Positions 1 through 7,524 of a stretch of DNA of 32,159 nt are shown here, one piece after another. The notes under the pieces are model-generated. The model was not told where the DNA came from and searched no databases. It saw nothing but the letters and a program-made list of their open reading frames with translations. Source of the DNA: an uncultured Bacteroidales bacterium (GTDB lineage Bacteria; Bacteroidota; Bacteroidia; Bacteroidales; Paludibacteraceae); contig CACZRD010000131.1 of NCBI GenBank assembly GCA_902783545.1, positions 1 to 32,159 of the forward strand. Direction: 5' to 3'. A program made the position numbers and the translations under genes. How positions within the stretch are numbered: position 1 is the first letter of the stretch; every line of letters starts with the position of its first letter.

Positions 1-330
1 GCCCTGCCGCTGTTCCTCTGCGTGTTCGGCATGGTGTTCGTGAACTTCGACATCGTTTGGCGTTACTTCTCGTGGACGAACCAGACCCTCGCCGTCTTCA
101 CCCTCTGGGCGGGTACTGTCTGGCTCTATAAGAACGGCGCAAAGAAGTACGGCTATCTGATGGCCCTCATCCCCGCCTTGTTTATGACGATGGTCAGCAC
201 CAGCTACATCCTCATCGCTCCGGAAGGTCTGCACCTGCCGGAAGCATACCGCTGGATCGGCTACGCTGTTGCAACGGTTGTTACACTCGGTTTGCTTGGG
301 CTGTTTGCAAGGTTTACGTGCAAAAAATAA
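1..330 (+). CDS. cstA: CstA-family carbon starvation/peptide transporter, C-terminal end (5' truncated by window edge)
   Basis: The reading frame is open from the first base of the window and ends at TAA 328-330, so only about the last 109 residues are present. CstA proteins are polytopic inner-membrane transporters linked to peptide and pyruvate uptake under carbon limitation. The segments FDIVWRYFSWTNQTLAVFTL and LIPALFMTMVSTSYI match the conserved C-terminal part of this family, including the W-R-Y-F-x-W-x-N-Q pattern. Two to three hydrophobic helices are visible, followed by a short basic tail (CKK). The start codon lies upstream of the window, so the first in-window ATG (22) is only an internal methionine. 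No clear terminator follows; the next promoter begins 39 bases downstream. The family call is firm, the substrate is not. Confidence 0.85.
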   Translation, partial: ALPLFLCVFGMVFVNFDIVWRYFSWTNQTLAVFTLWAGTVWLYKNGAKKYGYLMALIPALFMTMVSTSYILIAPEGLHLPEAYRWIGYAVATVVTLGLLGLFARFTCKK

Positions 331-368
331 AACAATCGCACATAACAAGACGATTTTTCTTCGAAACA

Positions 369-400
369 TTTGGTAATAAAAAAATAAATTTGTACCTTTG
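369..400 (+). promoter_or_regulatory. Bacteroidota-type promoter of the ribosomal protein operon
   Basis: TTTG at 369-372 and TACCTTTG at 393-400 match the -33 and -7 elements (TTTG, TAnnTTTG) of the Bacteroidota primary sigma factor. They are separated by exactly 20 nt. Transcription would start near 407, giving an 89-nt leader before rpsF. Confidence 0.8.
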
Positions 401-404
401 TACG

Positions 405-495
405 TTTTTGCGGCATATCGCAGAGCGACGTTTCAGCTTAGCGATGCTCGCAAAGCAAAAAATTAACAATTAATTTAATAAATTAATCAAACATT
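405..495 (+). promoter_or_regulatory. Leader of rpsF, possibly structured
   Basis: The leader between the predicted promoter and rpsF can close a helix, tttgcg 407-412 with cgcaaa 449-454, and a short inner helix, agc 424-426 with gct 446-448. S6:S18-binding leader RNAs are known upstream of rpsF in several phyla. I could not confirm the conserved bulge of that motif by eye, so autoregulation is only a suggestion. The 3' part (461-488) is AT-rich and made of degenerate 7-bp words (AATTAAC, AATTAAT). Confidence 0.3.
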
Positions 496-840
496 ATGGT
501 AAATCACTACGAGACCGTTTTCGTTCTTACTCCCGTTTTGTCTGAGCCACAGATGAAGGAAACGGTCGACAAATTCGAGAACCTTCTCACGCAGAATGGC
601 GGCACCATCCTGAACCGTGAGGAGTGGGGTCTGCGCAAACTCGCGTACCCTATCCAAGCAAAGACGTCCGGATTCTACTGCATTCTGCAGTTTGATGTAG
701 AGACGGCATTCATTGCAAAACTCGAGACTGAGTTCACTCGTGATGAGCGCGTGCTTCGCTTCCTCACAACCCGTCTTGACAAGTATGCTTTTGAGTATGC
801 TGAAAAACGTCGTAACCACACTAAAAAAGAGGAGGCTTAA
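496..840 (+). CDS. rpsF: 30S ribosomal protein S6
   Basis: 114 residues, the usual length. S6 sits on the platform of the 30S subunit as a heterodimer with S18. The N-terminus ([16 protein letters not shown]) gives the first strand of the ferredoxin-like fold. [23 protein letters not shown] and [14 protein letters not shown] are typical of S6. The gene is first in an operon with rpsR (2-base gap), rplI and rpmE, and it is preceded by a good Bacteroidota promoter. The overlapping opposite-strand frame is a shadow. Confidence 0.97.
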   Translation: MVNHYETVFVLTPVLSEPQMKETVDKFENLLTQNGGTILNREEWGLRKLAYPIQAKTSGFYCILQFDVETAFIAKLETEFTRDERVLRFLTTRLDKYAFEYAEKRRNHTKKEEA

Positions 841-842
841 TT

Positions 843-1109
843 ATGGCACAGAATGATGAAATTCGCTACCTGACTCCGAAACAGACGGATCAGAAGAAGA
901 AAAAGTACTGCCGCTTCAAGAAAGCCGGTATCAAGTACGTGGATTACAAGGATCCTGAGTTCCTCAAGAAGTTCCTCAACGAGCAAGGCAAGATTCTGCC
1001 CCGCCGTATCACCGGTACTTCGCTGAAGTTCCAACGCAAAGTTGCTCAGGCTGTTAAGAAAGCGCGCCACTTGGCATTGCTGCCTTACGTAACAGACATG
1101 ATGAAGTAA
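843..1109 (+). CDS. rpsR: 30S ribosomal protein S18
   Basis: 88 residues, normal for the family. S18 binds 16S rRNA together with S6. The basic core [20 protein letters not shown], followed by [20 protein letters not shown], is diagnostic, as is the basic C-terminus ending in LLPYVTD. It starts 2 bases after the rpsF stop, so translation is probably coupled, which fits the equimolar S6:S18 pair. rplI follows after 25 bases, with a plausible purine-rich ribosome-binding stretch (gaaaggag) at 1121-1128. Confidence 0.97.
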   Translation: MAQNDEIRYLTPKQTDQKKKKYCRFKKAGIKYVDYKDPEFLKKFLNEQGKILPRRITGTSLKFQRKVAQAVKKARHLALLPYVTDMMK

Positions 1110-1134
1110 AACCCAAAGTTGAAAGGAGAAAATT

Positions 1135-1587
1135 ATGGAAATCATTCTGATACAAGACGTAGCCAACCTCGGCTACAAGAACGATATCGTTAAGGTACGC
1201 GACGGTTACGGACGTAACTACTTGCTGCCCAACAAGCTGGCTATCATCGCCAACGAGAGCAACCGCAAGCAGCTCGCCGAGAACCTCAAACAGCAGGCTC
1301 ACAAACTCGCTAAAATCCTGGCTGACGCTCAGGCTCTGGCTGAGAAACTCGCTGCAACTGTAATCAACGTTCCCGTTAAGGCTAACGAGGACGGAAAGAT
1401 CTTCGGTACAGTTACCACACAGCAGATCGCTGACGCCCTCAAGGCTCAGGACATCGACGTGGACAAGAAGGTCATCACCGTTGAGCCTATCAAGGAACTC
1501 GGTGAGTACGAGGCTACTGCCCGTCTCCACCGCGAGGTGAAAGCAACCATTAAGATTAACGTAGTAGCTGAAGCTGCTGCTGAGTAA
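1135..1587 (+). CDS. rplI: 50S ribosomal protein L9
   Basis: 150 residues with the two-domain L9 layout. The N-terminal 23S rRNA-binding domain is shown by MEIILIQDVANLGYKNDIV and VRDGYGRNYLLPNKLA. A long connecting helix (about residues 42-75, rich in K, Q, A and L) is followed by the C-terminal domain beginning around GKIFGTVTTQQIADAL. L9 spans from the L1 stalk base towards the neighbouring ribosome and helps reading-frame maintenance. It is third in the rpsF operon. Its stop codon is the first part of a short AT-rich 7-bp repeat. Confidence 0.97.
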   Translation: MEIILIQDVANLGYKNDIVKVRDGYGRNYLLPNKLAIIANESNRKQLAENLKQQAHKLAKILADAQALAEKLAATVINVPVKANEDGKIFGTVTTQQIADALKAQDIDVDKKVITVEPIKELGEYEATARLHREVKATIKINVVAEAAAE

Positions 1588-1599
1588 TTAACAATTAAA
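1586..1599 (+). repeat. Two AT-rich 7-bp words at the rplI stop codon
   Basis: AATTAAC (1586-1592) and AATTAAA (1593-1599) lie in tandem. The first overlaps the last two bases of the rplI TAA (1585-1587). This is weak on its own and is listed because the same 7-bp pattern recurs at other junctions in the window. Confidence 0.4.
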
Positions 1600-1611
1600 G
1601 AAGTTTAAATT

Positions 1612-1866
1612 ATGAAAGCAGGTATTCATCCCGAGAACTACCGCGTAGTAGTTTTCAAAGATATGTCGGATGGCACACAGTTCTTCAGCCGCTCTTGCGC
1701 TAACACGAAGGACACCATCGAAATCGACGGTCAGACTTATCCGCTCATCAAGCTGGAAATCTCAAATACTTCGCACCCGTTCTATACCGGTAAGTCGAAG
1801 TTGGTTGACACAGCAGGTCGTGTTGATAAGTTCATGTCACGCTACGGCAACCGCAAGCGTAACTAA
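1612..1866 (+). CDS. rpmE: 50S ribosomal protein L31, type B
   Basis: 84 residues. The sequence KAGIHPENYRVVVFKDMSDG, the segment FFSRSCANT, and the end HPFYTGKSKLVDTAGRVDKF place it in the type B (YkgM/RpmE2-like) group. The four-cysteine zinc site of type A L31 is absent: only one cysteine is visible (SRSCANT). In other bacteria this form serves as the zinc-independent paralogue; in Bacteroidota it is often the only one. It is the last gene of the rpsF operon and is followed within 8 bases by a strong intrinsic terminator. Confidence 0.95.
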   Translation: MKAGIHPENYRVVVFKDMSDGTQFFSRSCANTKDTIEIDGQTYPLIKLEISNTSHPFYTGKSKLVDTAGRVDKFMSRYGNRKRN

Positions 1867-1873
1867 CTATGCA

Positions 1874-1910
1874 GCGAGGCGAGCACTACGCTCGCCTCGC
1901 CTCATTTTTT
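1874..1910 (+). terminator. Strong intrinsic terminator of the rpsF-rpmE operon
   Basis: A perfect 11-bp GC-rich stem (gcgaggcgagc 1874-1884 and gctcgcctcgc 1890-1900) encloses the loop actac and is followed by six T at 1905-1910. A second small hairpin (atccgc 1916-1921 with gcggat 1930-1935) lies just downstream. An in-frame ATG at 1869 lies next to this stem and is therefore unlikely to start the next gene. Confidence 0.92.
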
Positions 1911-1946
1911 AATGCATCCGCCATACATTGCGGATCATGCAAATCC

Positions 1947-2894
1947 ATGAAACGAAAGAATAACACCATCTTACGCGCCACAGCAGCCACCACCCTACTT
2001 GACTTGATGCAAGCCAAACTCGGCGGCATGACTGTCACCAGCATCAAGCAGTTGCTGCGCTCGCGGCGCGTGCAGGTGAACGGTGCCATTTGTACGCGCG
2101 GCGACCAAACCCTCAAAGCCGGTGACGAGGTCACAATCCTCTCGCAGGCTGGTACTACCACACTGCACCACCCCAAACTATCTCTCGTTTACGAAGACGA
2201 CTACCTCTTGGTTGTCAACAAGAAGCAAGGCCTGCTCACCGTGCCCTCGAACCCCGACAGCGCGGAGACTACAGCCCTGTCCATCCTCAAGGCCTACGTG
2301 CGCAAGCAACACCCGCGCAACAACATCTACGTTGTCCATCGCCTTGACCGAGAGACAAGCGGACTACTCGTCTTCGCCAAGACTCCCCAACTGCAAGAAT
2401 ATATGCGCACCTATTGGCGGCAACTCGTCACCAAGCGCACCTATATAGCTCTCGCCGAAGGCATATTGCCCGAGCAGAAGGGCACCATCACCACCTGGCT
2501 CACCGAGGATAAACGCAACGCGATGGTCTTCTCATCCCCTGTGGATGACGGCGGACAAAAAGCCGTCACACACTACGAAGTATTAGCCCAAACACAGCCA
2601 AAACACGGCAACGACACGGCAACGACACGGCAACGGCACGGCAACGACAGCGAGGAAGATGCTACCATCTCCCTTGTAGCATTGAACCTCGAGACCGGTC
2701 GCACGAACCAGATCCGTGTGCATCTCGCCTCCATCGGACACCCCGTGGTAGGCGACCGCAAGTATGGGCACGGAAACACCTACTCGCCCGTTGACCGCCT
2801 CTGCCTGCACGCACGCATCCTCGAATTCATTCACCCCGCCACCGAGCAGGTCGTACATTTCGAGACACCGATACCCCGCGAATTCAAGATCTAG
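1947..2894 (+). CDS. RluA-family pseudouridine synthase with an N-terminal S4 domain
   Basis: About 315 residues from ATG 1947. The frame extends to an ATG at 1869, but that region includes the rpmE terminator, so 1947 is preferred. The enzyme isomerises uridine to pseudouridine in rRNA or tRNA. An S4-like RNA-binding domain covers residues 15-65 (IKQLLRSRRVQVNGAICTRG, LKAGDEVTI). The catalytic domain carries VVHRLDRETSGLLVFAKT, with the nucleophile at Asp134, and later GRTNQIRVHLASIGHPVVGDRKYG. Which base it modifies (RluC, RluD or TruC type) cannot be told. Residues 220-234 (KHGNDTATTRQRHGND) are encoded by four 11-bp direct repeats and look like a lineage-specific insertion. The conserved motifs on both sides are in one frame, so the gene is intact. 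Confidence 0.92.
   Translation: MKRKNNTILRATAATTLLDLMQAKLGGMTVTSIKQLLRSRRVQVNGAICTRGDQTLKAGDEVTILSQAGTTTLHHPKLSLVYEDDYLLVVNKKQGLLTVPSNPDSAETTALSILKAYVRKQHPRNNIYVVHRLDRETSGLLVFAKTPQLQEYMRTYWRQLVTKRTYIALAEGILPEQKGTITTWLTEDKRNAMVFSSPVDDGGQKAVTHYEVLAQTQPKHGNDTATTRQRHGNDSEEDATISLVALNLETGRTNQIRVHLASIGHPVVGDRKYGHGNTYSPVDRLCLHARILEFIHPATEQVVHFETPIPREFKI
2604..2647 (+). repeat. 11-bp tandem repeat inside the RluA coding sequence (4 copies)
   Basis: Units at 2604-2614, 2615-2625, 2626-2636 and 2637-2647 read cacggcaacga, with one base changed in the third. The period is not a multiple of three, so gain or loss of one unit would shift the frame. The same unit occurs in opposite orientation at 26801-26855. 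Confidence 0.95.
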
Positions 2895-2943
2895 AACTTC
2901 TAGAGCACCTAGAACTTCCAGAACATCCAGATAACCCAGTAAT
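2890..2943 (+). repeat. 9-bp tandem word array between rluA-like gene and nucleoside kinase
   Basis: Six 9-bp units, degrading to the right: tctagaact, tctagagca, cctagaact, tccagaaca, tccagataa, cccagtaat. The first unit contains the TAG stop (2892-2894) of the RluA gene, and the array ends 10 bases before the next start. It fills almost the whole spacer. Confidence 0.75.
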
Positions 2944-2953
2944 ACTCATCGTT

Positions 2954-4630
2954 ATGGAAAATACAGTAACCATCTACTGCAAAAACAACAAGCAGTACTA
3001 CGACATCCAGCGCGGCACAGCGCTTCTGGATCTCTATCGCATGACAGGTCTGCAACTGCCCTACCCCGTGGTTGCCGCACGAGTCAATTACAAGGTACAG
3101 GATCTCACGTTCCTCGTCTACAAGCCCAAGGACATCGAGTTCCTCGATGCCTCGTGCTCCGAAGGTATGCGCTGCTATGTCCGCACGCTGGAGATGGTGA
3201 TGGCGTATGCTGTGCGCACCCTCTTCCCGCACACGGATCTGCGCGTGGAGCACCCCATCTCCAAAGGTTACTACTGCACGCTCAAGGACTTTGACGGCAA
3301 CTATATGACGATTACACCGGAGATCATCGATGCCATTGACGCGAAGATGAAGGAGTTCATTGCCGCCGACAAACCGATCATCGCGGAGGAGAAACAGACC
3401 AAAGAGGTCATCCGTCTCTTTAAGGAGTGCCACGACGAGGAGACAACACTCTTTGAGACGCTCGGAAACCCCTACTGCCGGTACTTCCGCATCGACGACT
3501 TTATCGACTACTACACCTCGGCGCTGATGCCTTCGACGGGTTACATCAACGTCTATAAACTCGAAGCTTACCACGAGGGCATATTGCTCCGCATCCCCAG
3601 CCGCACCAACCCGAACGTACTCGAAGAGAGCTGCAACCAGGATAAAATGTTCGAGATCTTCACCGAATATACCGGCTGGAACAAACTTCTCCATATTAGC
3701 AACGTCGGCGAGTTCAACAAAGCTTGCAAGGGTAATAAGTCCTTCGAAATGATCAAACTCTCCGAGGCACTTCACGAGAAGAAGATCGCCCAGATTGCCG
3801 ATATGATTGTCAACAAGAAAGGAGGCATGCCGAAGTTCGTGCTTATCTCCGGTCCATCGTCGTCCGGTAAGACCACATTCAGCAAACGTCTGACGATTCA
3901 AATGCTTGTCAACGGTATTCGCCCTGTAGTGCTCTCGATGGACAACTACTTCGTCAACCGCGAAGACACTCCGCTTGACGAGAACGGTGATTGGGATTTC
4001 GAGCACATCGAGGCACTTGACCTGCCGTTCTTCCGCCAGCAAGTAGCTGACCTGTTGGACGGCAAGGAGATAGAGTTGCCGAGTTTCAACTTTGAGACCG
4101 GTAAGCGTGAGTTCCGTGGTGACAAGCTCCAACTGCAAGACGACACCGTGGTGATCATGGAAGGCTTGCACGCCATCAACCCGCAACTGCTGCCGAACAT
4201 CCCGCGCGAGAAGACATTCAAGATCTACGTATCCTCACTGACCACAGTCAACCTCGACAACCACAACTGGATACCAACGACCGACGTGCGCCTCATGCGC
4301 CGTATCGTGCGCGACTACCGTTACCGCGGTTACTCCGCTCGCGACACCATCGCCCGCTGCCCGTCTGTGCGCCGCGGTGAGGAACGCTGGATCTATCCCT
4401 TCCAGGAGGAAGCTGACGTGATGTTCAACTCGTCACTGCTGTTCGAACTTGCCGTACTAAAGCGCCACGCGGAGCCTATTCTCGCCGACGTACCTAAGTA
4501 CTGCGACGAATATGCCGAGGCGCATCGCCTCCATAAGTTCCTCTCGTACTTCGAGTCGATACCCGAGAAGGAAATTCCGCCTACATCATTCCTCCGCGAG
4601 TTCGTCGGTGGCTCGTCATTCCGCTATTAA
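2954..4630 (+). CDS. Nucleoside (uridine-like) kinase with TGS/ThrRS-like N-terminus
   Basis: 558 residues. The C-terminal half is a P-loop kinase of the uridine kinase/phosphoribulokinase group: Walker A GPSSSGKT at residues 300-307, then SMDNYFVNREDTPLDENGDW, in which the conserved D-x-Y/F segment binds the nucleoside, and IMEGLHAIN. The N-terminal half resembles the TGS domain (residues 1-60) and the second additional domain of threonyl-tRNA synthetase (HPISKGYYCTL, residues 101-111), without a synthetase core. This architecture is common in Bacteroidota and clostridia. The likely reaction is ATP-dependent phosphorylation of uridine or cytidine; the role of the N-terminal half is unknown. 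The start at 2954 follows a 9-bp repeat array. The antiporter gene begins 23 bases downstream. Confidence 0.9.
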   Translation: MENTVTIYCKNNKQYYDIQRGTALLDLYRMTGLQLPYPVVAARVNYKVQDLTFLVYKPKDIEFLDASCSEGMRCYVRTLEMVMAYAVRTLFPHTDLRVEHPISKGYYCTLKDFDGNYMTITPEIIDAIDAKMKEFIAADKPIIAEEKQTKEVIRLFKECHDEETTLFETLGNPYCRYFRIDDFIDYYTSALMPSTGYINVYKLEAYHEGILLRIPSRTNPNVLEESCNQDKMFEIFTEYTGWNKLLHISNVGEFNKACKGNKSFEMIKLSEALHEKKIAQIADMIVNKKGGMPKFVLISGPSSSGKTTFSKRLTIQMLVNGIRPVVLSMDNYFVNREDTPLDENGDWDFEHIEALDLPFFRQQVADLLDGKEIELPSFNFETGKREFRGDKLQLQDDTVVIMEGLHAINPQLLPNIPREKTFKIYVSSLTTVNLDNHNWIPTTDVRLMRRIVRDYRYRGYSARDTIARCPSVRRGEERWIYPFQEEADVMFNSSLLFELAVLKRHAEPILADVPKYCDEYAEAHRLHKFLSYFESIPEKEIPPTSFLREFVGGSSFRY

Positions 4631-4653
4631 ACTGACAAAAAAATCAACATGAT

Positions 4654-6021
4654 ATGGTACATGATTTGTATATTTTAATGATCACTGCAGGCATAGTGAG
4701 TCTGCTGTTCAAATTGTTGAAACAACCCGTCGTGTTAGGTTACATCGTAGCCGGTGTATTAGTAGGTCCGAACTTGTTCGGTGAGAATCTCGTCAATCAC
4801 GAGAATGTTGAGGCGTGGGGAAATATCGGTGTGCTGTTTGTGTTGTTCTGCATCGGTCTGGAGTTCCGTCTCAAGAATTTGTTCCAGAGCGGCAAGGTAG
4901 CCCTTGTCGGCGCCGCTACGATCATCGTCGGCATGTTGGTGTTAGGTTACGGCGTGGGACGTTTCGCGTTGTTGGATAACATGAACTCGTTGTTCCTTGC
5001 TGCGATGCTCTGTATGTCAAGCACCACGATTGTGATGAAAGCCATCGATGAGGCGGGACTGAGCAAAGCGCGCTTCGTCAAAGGTGCAACAGGCATCCTT
5101 ATCCTCGAAGATATAGTAGCCGTCGTATTGTTAGTACTGCTGTCCAGTATCGCTGTCAAGAACAGCTTTGAAGGTGTCGAGCTGCTCAAGAAAGTTGGTG
5201 TACTTGCCGTGACGCTGGTGATATGGTTTGTGGTCGGAATACTGGTTATTCCTACCCTGCTTCGCAAGGTGCGCCCGTACCTGAATGACGAGACACTGAT
5301 CATCCTTGCCTTGGGTCTGTGCTTAGGCATGGTGCTCACCGCTGAGGAAGCCGGATTCAGTAGTGCGCTCGGCGCGTTCGTTATGGGTATGGTGCTGGCG
5401 GAAACGCTTGAGTCGCACCGTATCGAACATCTCATGGCACCGCTCAAGAACGTGTTCGCAGCTATCTTCTTCGTGTCCGTAGGTATGATGATCAACCCCT
5501 CGTCGCTGGTAGAGTATTGGCCGTCGATCCTGTTCGTATCCGTTGTCATCATCATAGGTATGATCACCTTCGGCACACTCGGTTGCTGGTGGGGAGGCGA
5601 GACGTTCAAGGACGCAATGTCCACAGGCTTCTCATTCGTGCAGATCGGTGAGTTCTCATTCATTATCGCTGCGCTGGGTAGCAAACTCGGCGTTACCGAT
5701 CCGGCTATCTATCCTATCATCGTGGCTGCCAGTGTGCTGACTACCTTCCTCACTCCGTACATCATGAAAGCCACCACGCCGTGCTATAACTTCCTGTACA
5801 ACCACGCCTCACCGCGCCTGCGCAGCAAGATCGATCAACGCGAGCAACAGGTGGCTGAATCGGAGAAGACAACATCATCTGCTTCCGAAGATAAGTTCCA
5901 GGTTCACGCAAAGAAGGTCAAACATGCCGTACGCAAGACGATCGTCACCAAGCACGTTGTCAACCTGTTCTTTGAGAACATGAGCGAGAACGACAAGAAG
6001 GAAGAGAAAACTGAAAAGTAA
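4654..6021 (+). CDS. CPA2-family cation/proton antiporter (KefB/YbaL-like membrane part)
   Basis: 455 residues with about 12 hydrophobic helices over residues 1-385. The sequence YILMITAGIVSLLFKLLKQP, VLGYIVAGVLVGPNLFG and NIGVLFVLFCIGLEFRL are typical of the Na+/H+ exchanger CPA2 group. LILEDIVAVVLLVLLSS holds the conserved acidic residue of the ion-binding helix. It exchanges K+ or Na+ for protons across the inner membrane; the ion is not predictable here. The RCK/TrkA-N nucleotide-binding domain found at the C-terminus of KefB/KefC is absent. The tail (residues 385-455) is instead hydrophilic and strongly charged, ending EKKEEKTEK. Confidence 0.9.
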   Translation: MVHDLYILMITAGIVSLLFKLLKQPVVLGYIVAGVLVGPNLFGENLVNHENVEAWGNIGVLFVLFCIGLEFRLKNLFQSGKVALVGAATIIVGMLVLGYGVGRFALLDNMNSLFLAAMLCMSSTTIVMKAIDEAGLSKARFVKGATGILILEDIVAVVLLVLLSSIAVKNSFEGVELLKKVGVLAVTLVIWFVVGILVIPTLLRKVRPYLNDETLIILALGLCLGMVLTAEEAGFSSALGAFVMGMVLAETLESHRIEHLMAPLKNVFAAIFFVSVGMMINPSSLVEYWPSILFVSVVIIIGMITFGTLGCWWGGETFKDAMSTGFSFVQIGEFSFIIAALGSKLGVTDPAIYPIIVAASVLTTFLTPYIMKATTPCYNFLYNHASPRLRSKIDQREQQVAESEKTTSSASEDKFQVHAKKVKHAVRKTIVTKHVVNLFFENMSENDKKEEKTEK

Positions 6022-6036
6022 TTGACATCCATATTG

Positions 6037-6086
6037 TTTTGTAAGAATTTCTATTTGCAATACAAATACAATTTTTTCTTACAAAA
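6037..6086. repeat. AT-rich inverted repeat upstream of the lipoprotein promoter
   Basis: A perfect 11-bp inverted repeat, ttttgtaagaa (6037-6047) and ttcttacaaaa (6076-6086), encloses a smaller palindrome, atttg 6053-6057 with caaat 6063-6067. It lies between the antiporter stop and the -33 element at 6088. It could terminate the antiporter transcript or serve as an operator; the sequence does not decide. Confidence 0.5.
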
Positions 6087-6087
6087 A

Positions 6088-6119
6088 TTTGCAAATGTGG
6101 ATTTTTTTTCTTATCTTTG
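6088..6119 (+). promoter_or_regulatory. Bacteroidota-type promoter of the lipoprotein gene
   Basis: TTTG 6088-6091 and TATCTTTG 6112-6119 are spaced by exactly 20 nt. The start codon at 6186 leaves a leader of about 60 nt. Confidence 0.8.
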
Positions 6120-6185
6120 CGTGCTGATTGCAAAATGCGCCATTATAATAAAAACTTATATTGTTTAACTTAATAAATTATTCTT

Positions 6186-6572
6186 ATGAAAAAATTAGCA
6201 TTAGTGCTGGTCGCACTGCTGACCATCGTGTTCACAGGCTGCAAGTCTGAAAAATCGAACGTAACAATCTACGTAGAGGACGAAATGGGCGTTCCTGTAC
6301 CTAACCGTTACATCTTCTACACGGACGAGGCATCCTACATTATTGATGAGCTTCTGCCCTCTCCCGATGCCATGATTACGAACGTAAACGACAGCTGGGA
6401 AGTTGCTCAAACAAACGCCTATGGCAAAGTTACCATTGAAATTTCCATGTCTGTTGCCAAGATGAAATATTATTTCGAGGTATATGATGCCGGAAGCAAC
6501 CAGTGGAAGGAGCAAAAGCCCGAGTTGAAACGCGGCAAAAACGAGGACCTCAAATTCGTTGTGAACCGCTAA
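6186..6572 (+). CDS. Small predicted lipoprotein of unknown function
   Basis: 128 residues. A short basic N-terminus and hydrophobic stretch end in the lipobox VFTGC, with lipidation expected at Cys19. The residues after the cysteine (KSEKS) lack the acidic run of the Bacteroidota surface-export signal, so it probably stays on a periplasmic face. The mature part (about residues 25-125) is rich in alternating beta-type segments, such as NVTIYVEDEMGVPVPNRYIF and GKVTIEISM, and resembles an Ig-like or transthyretin-like fold. No family was recognised. The gene has its own promoter, and two hairpins separate it from the barrel protein gene downstream. Confidence 0.75.
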   Translation: MKKLALVLVALLTIVFTGCKSEKSNVTIYVEDEMGVPVPNRYIFYTDEASYIIDELLPSPDAMITNVNDSWEVAQTNAYGKVTIEISMSVAKMKYYFEVYDAGSNQWKEQKPELKRGKNEDLKFVVNR

Positions 6573-6583
6573 ATAATCGGATT

Positions 6584-6648
6584 GGTTCGCGATGTAAGAT
6601 TACGAACCTACTATACCATCAGTTCGGCGGGATTGATTTCCCGCCGAA
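6584..6648 (+). other. Two consecutive hairpins between lipoprotein and barrel protein genes
   Basis: Hairpin 1 pairs ggttcg 6584-6589 with cgaacc 6603-6608. Hairpin 2 pairs ttcggcggg 6623-6631 with cccgccgaa 6640-6648. The second is stable but has no T-tract (actaataataa follows), so it may act as a partial terminator or an RNA stability element that sets different levels of the two genes. Confidence 0.55.
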
Positions 6649-6668
6649 TTACTAATAATAAGACATCT

Positions 6669-7496
6669 ATGAATAGAATCTATGTATTACTTGCCGCTGT
6701 TATGCTCAGCGCCGCTGCCACGATGGCTCAGAACACGCACATTGCCGAAGAGTTAGCATCGGTTGCCACCATAGCCGGTGAGACAAAGACAGCGGAGGAT
6801 AGTATTGCTCCCAAAGCACCTGACGCAGAAGTGCCTGCATGGAAACAGAAACTCTACTACGGCTACAACTTCGACATCTACTTCCACAACGACTCACGTT
6901 CGGGCGAGAAAGAAAACGGCTGGTCATTCTCGCTGACGCCGGAGATCGGTTGGCGTGTGAACGAGCGCGTGAATGTAGGTCTGCGCTTTGGCGGGACATT
7001 CCAGAACTCGGTAGTTACCTATTCGTACTATGACAACCTCGCGGATAAGACCTACACCAAAGATCTGCGTGTGATGTACGGTTCGTGGGAAGTTACTCCG
7101 TACGGTAGGTATCGGCTGAAGACACTGTTCAACGACAAAGTAGGCATCTGGCTGGAAGGACACTTGTACGCAGGTATGGAATACCCGCGCGTGATGAGCG
7201 GCGACATTAAGGGCACCGACTACGACGGCTTGAGACATAGCGTAACCTACGGCGTACAGATCTCACCGGTCATCACATATCAGTTCAACAAGAAGAGTAC
7301 ATTCCAGATCTTCTTCTCTATCATGAGCCTCGGATATAGCGGTTCGACATTCTTCTACGAGACTCCGGAAGACGGGCGCTATTGCGAGTTCACAAACGAC
7401 GTAATCCTATTCTCCGGCAAACTGCGCAACCTGATTGCTAACCAGTTCACACCGGGACTATACGGATTGAAGTTCGGTGTGCAGAAAAGCTTCTGA
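6669..7496 (+). CDS. Predicted outer-membrane beta-barrel protein
   Basis: 275 residues from ATG 6669. The frame opens at 6582, but a signal peptide begins precisely at 6669 (NRIYVLLAAVMLSAAATMAQ) and the upstream part would cover hairpins. A low-complexity linker (about residues 21-55) is followed by alternating aromatic and hydrophobic strands, such as KLYYGYNFDIYFHN, WSFSLTPEIGWRVNERVNVG and SVTYGVQISPVITYQF. The chain ends GLKFGVQKSF, with the terminal phenylalanine typical of BAM substrates. The size suggests a barrel of roughly 10-12 strands. Function is unknown. It lies directly upstream of the TamB/Omp85-like gene, which may be coincidence or an outer-membrane assembly link. Confidence 0.75.
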   Translation: MNRIYVLLAAVMLSAAATMAQNTHIAEELASVATIAGETKTAEDSIAPKAPDAEVPAWKQKLYYGYNFDIYFHNDSRSGEKENGWSFSLTPEIGWRVNERVNVGLRFGGTFQNSVVTYSYYDNLADKTYTKDLRVMYGSWEVTPYGRYRLKTLFNDKVGIWLEGHLYAGMEYPRVMSGDIKGTDYDGLRHSVTYGVQISPVITYQFNKKSTFQIFFSIMSLGYSGSTFFYETPEDGRYCEFTNDVILFSGKLRNLIANQFTPGLYGLKFGVQKSF

Positions 7497-7503
7497 GAAA
7501 TGC

Positions 7504-7524
7504 AAAATTAAAAATTAAGAATTG
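7504..7524 (+). repeat. 7-bp word array (AAAATTA) ending on the TTG start of the TamB-like gene
   Basis: AAAATTA 7504-7510, AAAATTA 7511-7517 and AGAATTG 7518-7524. The last three bases are the predicted TTG start codon. The array spans most of the 25-base gap after the barrel gene. Confidence 0.6.

Noticed and set aside
1869..1946. Upstream start for the RluA-family gene
   Set aside because: The segment contains the rpmE terminator stem and would add 26 residues unlike the family's N-terminus.
2604..2647. Frameshift or pseudogene in the RluA-family gene caused by the 11-bp repeats
   Set aside because: HRLDR upstream and RTNQIRVHLAS downstream are in the same frame, so the present unit number keeps the gene open.
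2909..4186. 425-residue open frame on the minus strand
   Set aside because: It is fully covered by the nucleoside kinase gene on the plus strand, which has clear kinase motifs; the translation shows no recognisable domain.
4947..5684. 245-residue minus-strand frame opposite the antiporter
   Set aside because: It mirrors the membrane helices of the antiporter and is Ser/Thr/Ile-rich without motifs.
6623..6648. Intrinsic terminator after the lipoprotein gene
   Set aside because: The stem is strong, but no T-run follows it, so it is listed only as a hairpin.
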